A DNA stretch of 9,950 nt from Oscillospiraceae bacterium (GTDB taxonomy: Bacteria > Bacillota > Clostridia > Oscillospirales > Ruminococcaceae): assembly GCA_017848075.1 (NCBI GenBank), contig JAGALG010000234.1, forward strand, positions 1 to 9,950. Direction: 5' to 3'. Below are positions 5,144 through 9,950 of this stretch, in pieces. A model generated the notes under the pieces. It was not told where the DNA came from. It ran no database searches and worked only from the letters and a program-made list of their open reading frames with translations. The position numbers and the translations under genes were made by a program. Positions within the stretch are counted from its first letter, which is position 1. Each line of letters starts with the position of its first letter.

Positions 5144-6030
5144 TTCAGTTCCCACACCTTGATCTGTTTTGCTTGCTCATAAAGGGCCAAATAGCTCTCA
5201 TGGCGGCTTTTCGCAATCTCTCCGTTCCGGATTGCTTCCAGCACTGCACAGCCTTTCTCTTTTGTGTGAGAACAGCCGGTAAAGCGGCAATCCTCAATAT
5301 AGGGTTCAAATTCCCGGAAGCAATGCTGCAGTTCATCCTTCAAAATGACCTGGAATTTCTCCAAATCGACCGCAGAGAAGCCCGGTGTATCTGCCACCAA
5401 TGCCCCATTATCCAGTTCATAGATTTCCACATGACGGGTAGTGTGTCGACCACGACCCAGTTTTTGGCTAATATCGCCGGTATCAATTCCAAAACGAGGA
5501 TCCAACGCATTCAGCAAACTGGATTTTCCTGCACCGGAGTTGCCACAGAAAGCAGAGAATTTGCCTTTCAGCAGTTCTTTTACAGCTTCTACGCCTTCTA
5601 CATTGAGGCTGCAAACAACTGCCACCGGGAAACCGGCTTTACGATAAATATCCGCAAAATCATCCGGTTCTTTTAAGTCTGCTTTTGTGATCACGACCAC
5701 CGGCTGGATTTTTTGATATTCTGCGATCGCGATCAATTTATCCAAGACCAAAGCATTGGGAGCCGGTTCAGCAATGGATACAACCAGTACCAACTGATCC
5801 AGATTGGCCAAAGGCGGACGAACCAGAGAATTGCTGCGGGGCAGGATCTCCTGCACATAACCGGTCCCCTCGCCGGTGACTTCAGCCAAAGCCCAGTCAC
5901 CGACGCAGGGTTTGATATTTTTATTGCGGAACACGCCGCGGGCGCGGCATTCCAACTGAGTTCCATCCTCACAGTGGAGATAATAAAAACCACCCAAGGA
6001 TTTCATTATGCGTCCTTTGATTTGTTCCAA
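5140..6030 (-). CDS. rsgA: Ribosome small-subunit-dependent GTPase RsgA
   Basis: RsgA (CpgA, YloQ in Bacillus) is a circularly permuted GTPase that checks late 30S subunit assembly. Domains in order: an OB-fold (about 1-70) that binds rRNA, the permuted G domain with G4 TKAD (115-118), G1 GNSGAGKSS (163-171), G2 RHTTR (195-199) and G3 DTPG (214-217), and a C-terminal zinc finger with ligands C248, C253, H255 and C261. All motifs are intact and the 296-residue length is normal. The predicted start is TTG 6028-6030: residues 5-17 then align with the conserved N-terminus (Bacillus GKIIKALSGFYYV), and AAAGG lies upstream. The next candidate, ATG eight codons later, would cut into the first OB-fold strand. 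The gene starts 15 nt after prkC. Bacillus PrkC phosphorylates CpgA, which gives the neighbourhood functional sense. Confidence 0.96.
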   Translation of the reverse strand: MEQIKGRIMKSLGGFYYLHCEDGTQLECRARGVFRNKNIKPCVGDWALAEVTGEGTGYVQEILPRSNSLVRPPLANLDQLVLVVSIAEPAPNALVLDKLIAIAEYQKIQPVVVITKADLKEPDDFADIYRKAGFPVAVVCSLNVEGVEAVKELLKGKFSAFCGNSGAGKSSLLNALDPRFGIDTGDISQKLGRGRHTTRHVEIYELDNGALVADTPGFSAVDLEKFQVILKDELQHCFREFEPYIEDCRFTGCSHTKEKGCAVLEAIRNGEIAKSRHESYLALYEQAKQIKVWELK

Positions 6031-6045
6031 GATGTTTCGCCTTTC

Positions 6046-8121
6046 CTATTCTTCAGAATCTTCTGAACCTTCCTCATCCTTCTTGTTCAGAAGCTCCTCT
6101 ACACCTTCAGACAGTTCAGAACCGGATACATGGATACCGGTTGTACCGGAGCTGGTCTCAAAGCTTTCCGGGTCATCTGTAATATCATAGAGTTTTTCTT
6201 CCACAAAATCTAAACCATAAACTCGGTACAGTTCCCGATCCAGATAAATCTCCATTACAACACGACCGTTTCCGGACAGGCTGAAGCGCCAGCTGGAAGT
6301 ATCTTCCGGAGTAATGCGTTTGCTTGCTACCTTTTCTTCCCCGATATAAGCTTCGATATAAACACGCTCATCAATATCACTTTCTACCGGGATACGAACT
6401 GTCATTTTATTTTCTTCATTGATGCCTTCAATAACCTTAATATCTACGGAGGAACCTGCCGCAACCATGGTACCCTCCGGAGGATCCTGCTCCACGATGG
6501 TGCCAGGTGCTTTATCGTCATAGCGACTCGCAGAAACCTCTTCGATATTGGCAATACGCAGACGGTAGGACATCAGCAGAGATTTTGCTGTATTCAGGTC
6601 CATACCCTCCAGCGGCGGAACAGAAACTTTGGTCTCCTGTGGACCCTGGCTTACATAGACCATCATCACCTCATCGGTGGAGAATTCTTCCGATGCCGCC
6701 GGTTCCGTACGAATGACATGTCCACTTGGAATTGTATCGCTGAAGGCGGTCATTTCCTCGTACTGGATGCCCTCTTTGTTCAGCTCACGGAACACATCTG
6801 CCGAATCACGATTGGTATAGTCTTTCACTACGATCACATTCTGACCCAGGCTGACTTTTACCCGAATGGTGTCGCCCTGTTTCAGGATCGTATTAGCACT
6901 TGGGTTCTGATAATAAATGTCTCCCTCTTCATACTGAGAGTTATAATCGCTGGATTCCAGAACAATTTTAAAATCCTCAGAATAGAGTTTTTTGTCCTCG
7001 ATATCCTCGTAGCTTGCACCCAAAAGATCCGGAACAACTACATCCGGTTTCACTTCAAAAGGTTTATTTTCTACGAAGAGCATTACAACAAAAGCGCAGC
7101 AAACAACAAAGAAGGCCATCGCGATCGCAAACATAGCCGGTACCAGCGGCAGCGGCTTTCTCTCGTATTCTTCCTCTTTCTGGCTGTTCTTTCTGCGTTT
7201 CATATCGTCGGAAACTCCCTGTTTATGGAACTCTTTCTGGATCCGCTCCTCCACAGATTCCGTCTCCAGATAGCGGTACTCAAACACAATGGATGGATCT
7301 TTTTTAAAGCTGTCAATATCACGAAGCATCTCAGCAGCAGACTGGTAGCGTCTGCCCACATCCTTCTGCATTGCCTTCATGACGATCTCTTCCAGACCCT
7401 TTGGAATGTTGGGATTCAAAGAGGTCGGCAGAGTCGGTGTGGACTGAATTTGCTTGATCGCCACGGAAACCGGGGAATCTGCGTCAAATGGCAGCTTTCC
7501 GGTCAGCATCTCAAAGAGCAGGACACCAATGGAGTACAAGTCCGCACGGGCATCGGTTGCTCCACCGCTGGCCTGTTCCGGACTGATATAATGCACGGAA
7601 CCGATGGCTTTGGTTGTGATGGTATTGGTGCTGCTGCGGGAGAAACGGGCAATGCCAAAGTCTGTAATTTTGATGGTACCGTCGGACAGCAGCATCAGGT
7701 TTTGTGGCTTGATGTCACGATGAACGATACCTCTGTCATGGGCGTGCTGCAGACCACGGAGTACCTGAATGCTGAAGTGCACCGCTTCTTTCCAGCGGAT
7801 GACGCCTTCCTGTTCAATATATTCTTTCAAAGTGATACCGTCGATGTACTCCATAACGATACACTGTATTTTGCTGGTAAAGCTAACATCGTACACCTGT
7901 ACAATGTTTGGATGATTCAGCAGCGAGATCGCACGGAACTCGTTGCGAAAACGGTGAAGAAACTCCTCGTTGTCAAGAAACTCATCGCGAAGGATCTTGA
8001 TGGCAACGGTGCGGTCTTCCACCACATCATAGCCTTTATAAACATTGGCCATGCCGCCGACGCCGACCAATTCACGGATCTCATAGCGTCCCTCCAGCTT
8101 TTTGCCGATGTATTTATCCAT
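6046..8121 (-). CDS. prkC: PASTA-domain Ser/Thr protein kinase PrkC
   Basis: A membrane kinase that senses muropeptides or lipid II outside the cell and phosphorylates cytosolic proteins on Ser/Thr. Domains in order: Hanks-type kinase (about 12-272), with glycine loop VGGMANVYKG (21-30), ATP-binding K42, helix-C E61, catalytic HRDIKPQN (134-141), DFG (154-156) and a Thr-rich activation loop (165, 167, 169, 170); a charged juxtamembrane linker; one transmembrane helix (about 324-350); then three extracellular PASTA repeats (about 358-426, 427-493, 497-566). After these comes an extra region (about 571-645) with alternating strands, perhaps a small beta-sandwich like the C-terminal Ig-like domain of staphylococcal PknB, and a Ser/Glu-rich tail. 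All catalytic residues are intact. ATG 8119-8121 follows GGAGG. The gene starts 22 nt after its partner phosphatase gene, the standard Firmicutes pairing. Known family roles include germination, cell-wall homeostasis and stationary-phase control. Confidence 0.97.
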   Translation of the reverse strand: MDKYIGKKLEGRYEIRELVGVGGMANVYKGYDVVEDRTVAIKILRDEFLDNEEFLHRFRNEFRAISLLNHPNIVQVYDVSFTSKIQCIVMEYIDGITLKEYIEQEGVIRWKEAVHFSIQVLRGLQHAHDRGIVHRDIKPQNLMLLSDGTIKITDFGIARFSRSSTNTITTKAIGSVHYISPEQASGGATDARADLYSIGVLLFEMLTGKLPFDADSPVSVAIKQIQSTPTLPTSLNPNIPKGLEEIVMKAMQKDVGRRYQSAAEMLRDIDSFKKDPSIVFEYRYLETESVEERIQKEFHKQGVSDDMKRRKNSQKEEEYERKPLPLVPAMFAIAMAFFVVCCAFVVMLFVENKPFEVKPDVVVPDLLGASYEDIEDKKLYSEDFKIVLESSDYNSQYEEGDIYYQNPSANTILKQGDTIRVKVSLGQNVIVVKDYTNRDSADVFRELNKEGIQYEEMTAFSDTIPSGHVIRTEPAASEEFSTDEVMMVYVSQGPQETKVSVPPLEGMDLNTAKSLLMSYRLRIANIEEVSASRYDDKAPGTIVEQDPPEGTMVAAGSSVDIKVIEGINEENKMTVRIPVESDIDERVYIEAYIGEEKVASKRITPEDTSSWRFSLSGNGRVVMEIYLDRELYRVYGLDFVEEKLYDITDDPESFETSSGTTGIHVSGSELSEGVEELLNKKDEEGSEDSEE

Positions 8122-8143
8122 TTTCTTACCTCCAGTGAGTGGT

Positions 8144-8878
8144 CTATGCCTGATACATGATCACAGCAGTGATATTATCTCTGCCGCCACGATTGTTGGC
8201 ATAGTCGATCAGATGCTTGGTATTCTGATGCTGCACTGCCTTTTTCACCAGTTTCATCAACGCTTCGTCGCTGGCGTAATTGGTCAGACCATCGCTGCAA
8301 AGCAGGACTTTCTGATCCGGCTTCAGTTCCACCATCTGATAGTCAATATCCAGCGTATCTCCCACGCCCACTGCACGGGTCAGCTGGTGGCGGCGATCGT
8401 GGGTCAAGGCCTGTTCCGGGCTCAGTTCCCCCATCTCCACCATATGTTGGGTCACGGTATGGTCACGGGTCACCTGAACCGCACCATGTTTATCGATCAC
8501 ATACAGTCGGCTGTCGCCGATACTGATAATATGCAGGTCATTGTTCATTTGAACAGCAGCTACCATCGTGGTTCCCATGCCGGCGTATTCCCAGTTTTCC
8601 CGGGACAAGGCATACACCTTCGCATTGGCGGCACTGATCGCGGAGAACATGATCGCCTTGATCGCTGCATCGCTCATATCCGGCTTCAGGTCACGATTAA
8701 AGTATGCAGAAACCATATCGCAGGTCGTCTTGCTGGCCACATCACCGGCTCTTGCTCCACCCATACCATCGCAAACAATGGCAAAACCGCAGTGATCCCC
8801 AATCGTATGGTAGGAAAAAACATCCTGATTCATGGAGCGCACTCGACCGGGATTGGTTTCCCCAATGATTCTTAGCAT
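8144..8878 (-). CDS. prpC: PP2C-family Ser/Thr phosphatase (PrpC/Stp)
   Basis: A metal-dependent PPM/PP2C phosphatase that reverses PrkC phosphorylation. The 244-residue, single-domain length is typical, with no membrane segment. Metal-binding and catalytic motifs are present: N-terminal R12 and MNQD (16-19), CDGMGG (36-41, D37 and G38), GMGTT (100-104), GDSRLY (121-126), CSDGLTN (194-200, D196) and GRDNIT (232-237, D234). The start ATG 8876-8878 lies inside the end of rlmN, overlapping it by 7 nt, with GGAGGA in the rlmN coding end as ribosome binding site, so translation of the two is probably coupled. The kinase gene follows 22 nt downstream. Confidence 0.97.
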   Translation of the reverse strand: MLRIIGETNPGRVRSMNQDVFSYHTIGDHCGFAIVCDGMGGARAGDVASKTTCDMVSAYFNRDLKPDMSDAAIKAIMFSAISAANAKVYALSRENWEYAGMGTTMVAAVQMNNDLHIISIGDSRLYVIDKHGAVQVTRDHTVTQHMVEMGELSPEQALTHDRRHQLTRAVGVGDTLDIDYQMVELKPDQKVLLCSDGLTNYASDEALMKLVKKAVQHQNTKHLIDYANNRGGRDNITAVIMYQA

Positions 8879-9933
8879 TGTTCTTCCTCCTCATCTGACA
8901 TATACTCACGGCGCAGCTGTCCGCAGGCTGCGTTGATATCAGCACCCAGCTCCCGACGAATCGTGGCATTGACACCCAATTTCTGAAGCTGGTGCTGGAA
9001 GCTTTCAATTTTCTGACGACTGCCTCGTTTAAATCCCCGTTCCTCCACCGGATTGACCGGGATCAGGTTTACATGGGCCGGCATTCCTTTGATTCGTGCT
9101 GCCAGCTCCTTGGCATGCCGAGGTTCGTCATTGACTCCATCGATCAGCGCATATTCAAAGGAAATGCGGCGACCGGTTTTCTTAAAGTAAGCATGGCAGG
9201 AACGCATCAGTTCTTCCACATTCCAGCGTTTGTTGATCGGCATCGTCTGGTTGCGGATCTCATCGTTGGGCGCATGAAGAGAGATCGACAAAGTCAAGCC
9301 CAAATTCTCCTCTGCCAGCTGGTCGATCTTCTCCACCAAGCCGCAGGTGGAAAGAGATACATGCCGCAGACTCAGATTATAACCTTCCGGCATAGACAGT
9401 AATTTCAGAAAACGCAGAACATTATCATAGTTGTCCAACGGTTCACCGATACCCATCAGAACCACAGAGTCCACACGCTCACCGCTGTCACGAACTGCAG
9501 TATAGATCTCGTCCAGCATTTCCGATGATTCCAGAGAACGAACTAAACCAGCTAAGGTAGAGGCACAGAATTTACAGCCCATACGGCAGCCTACCTGTGT
9601 GGAAATACACAGGGAGTTACCATGTTTGTATTTCATCAAAACCGCTTCCACACAGTTTCTGTCTTTCAGCTCGTACAAATATTTAATGGTACCGTCCAGC
9701 TTAGACTCCAATCTCCGAACAATTTTCAGAGAATTTATGTAATAGTGCTCCTCCAGCAGTGCCCGCAAGGACTGTGGAATATTGCTCATCTCATCAAAGG
9801 ACAGCACGCGTTTTTCGTGCAGCCAGGAGATAATCTGTTTTGCGCGGAATTTCGGCTGACCCAAGGCAGCCAGCTCTGCTTCCAATTCCTGTGGGAACAG
9901 AGATTTAATATCTTTCCTATCCAAAAAACTCAC
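8872..9933 (-). CDS. rlmN: Dual-specificity 23S rRNA A2503 / tRNA A37 C2-methyltransferase RlmN
   Basis: A radical-SAM enzyme that methylates C2 of A2503 in 23S rRNA and, in characterised members, A37 of some tRNAs. The protein has 353 residues. The N-terminal helical RNA-binding domain (about 1-90) is followed by the radical-SAM barrel with the cluster motif C116-x3-C120-x2-C123, the SAM-binding GIGEPLDN (161-168), and the C-terminal ADINAACGQL (331-340), where C337 corresponds to the methyl-carrying cysteine. Both cysteine sets are intact; the AACGQL ending and synteny favour RlmN over Cfr. The start is GTG 9931-9933; its GTGA overlaps the putative stop of the upstream gene. No clear strong Shine-Dalgarno is seen, so coupling is likely. 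The C-terminal tail is very acidic (DEEEEQC), partly because it encodes the ribosome binding site of prpC. Confidence 0.97.
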   Translation of the reverse strand: MSFLDRKDIKSLFPQELEAELAALGQPKFRAKQIISWLHEKRVLSFDEMSNIPQSLRALLEEHYYINSLKIVRRLESKLDGTIKYLYELKDRNCVEAVLMKYKHGNSLCISTQVGCRMGCKFCASTLAGLVRSLESSEMLDEIYTAVRDSGERVDSVVLMGIGEPLDNYDNVLRFLKLLSMPEGYNLSLRHVSLSTCGLVEKIDQLAEENLGLTLSISLHAPNDEIRNQTMPINKRWNVEELMRSCHAYFKKTGRRISFEYALIDGVNDEPRHAKELAARIKGMPAHVNLIPVNPVEERGFKRGSRQKIESFQHQLQKLGVNATIRRELGADINAACGQLRREYMSDEEEEQC

Positions 9934-9950
9934 CCGATCTTTCTCATGGT
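9930..9950 (-). CDS. rsmB: Last codons of the upstream gene, probably rsmB (partial)
   Basis: On the minus strand, a frame that runs to the window edge reads TMRKIG and ends with TGA at 9932-9930, overlapping the GTG start of rlmN. Clostridial RsmB (16S rRNA m5C967 methyltransferase) proteins commonly end in a short basic '..MRKI..' segment, and B. subtilis has rsmB directly upstream of rlmN. Only six residues are visible, so this rests mostly on gene order. Confidence 0.4.
   Translation of the reverse strand, partial: TMRKIG

Noticed and set aside
6718..8160. 480-codon plus-strand open frame opposite prkC
   Set aside because: It is antisense to a complete PrkC with all kinase motifs. Its translation is rich in His, Cys and Phe in no domain-like pattern, and it lacks a convincing ribosome binding site. 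It is a codon-bias shadow.
8102..8875. 257-codon plus-strand open frame opposite prpC
   Set aside because: It mirrors the PP2C gene exactly, has unusual His-rich composition and no ribosome binding site or separate context.
8872..9933. Cfr-type antibiotic resistance methyltransferase
   Set aside because: The C-terminal ADINAACGQL motif and the conserved rlmN-prpC-prkC order point to the housekeeping enzyme RlmN.

Overview
The window looks like an ordinary chromosomal segment of a spore-forming, anaerobic Firmicute of class Clostridia, perhaps Oscillospirales (family-level placement is a guess from general resemblance). The evidence is a Bacillus/Clostridia-type block rlmN-prpC-prkC-rsgA-thiN-spoVM, a small 2[4Fe-4S] ferredoxin, a RicT protein, and consistently strong GGAGG-type ribosome binding sites. 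I see no insertion sequence, phage gene, CRISPR array, tRNA or rRNA.

Layout. (1) Positions 1-1385, plus strand: the C-terminal end of ricT; a ferredoxin gene of 56 codons with its own extended -10 promoter and terminator; and an unrecognised 230-residue cytosolic protein, ending at a hairpin that serves both strands. (2) Positions 1417-4111, minus strand: a tight operon prmA - rsmE - VanY-type carboxypeptidase - DUF896 (YnzC-like) protein, with gaps of 3, 10 and 3 nt. It is preceded by about 160 nt of leader that can fold into several hairpins and a possible pseudoknot, just downstream of a TATAAT-type promoter. (3) Positions 4320-9950, minus strand: the last 21 nt of a gene that is probably rsmB, then rlmN - prpC - prkC - rsgA - thiN and the tiny sporulation gene spoVM (29 residues), closed by a strong hairpin.

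How the genes work together. The second minus-strand block joins rRNA/tRNA methylation (RlmN), the PrkC kinase with its PP2C phosphatase (cell-wall-sensing signalling), a 30S maturation GTPase (RsgA, a known PrkC substrate in Bacillus), thiamine pyrophosphate synthesis (ThiN) and spore coat attachment (SpoVM). The prmA operon modifies the ribosome (L11 and 16S U1498) and adds a membrane-anchored peptidoglycan peptidase. The most notable points are the spoVM gene, too short for routine calling but fixed by sequence and synteny; the structured prmA leader; and the lack of rpe between rsgA and thiN. No clearly new multi-gene system is evident.
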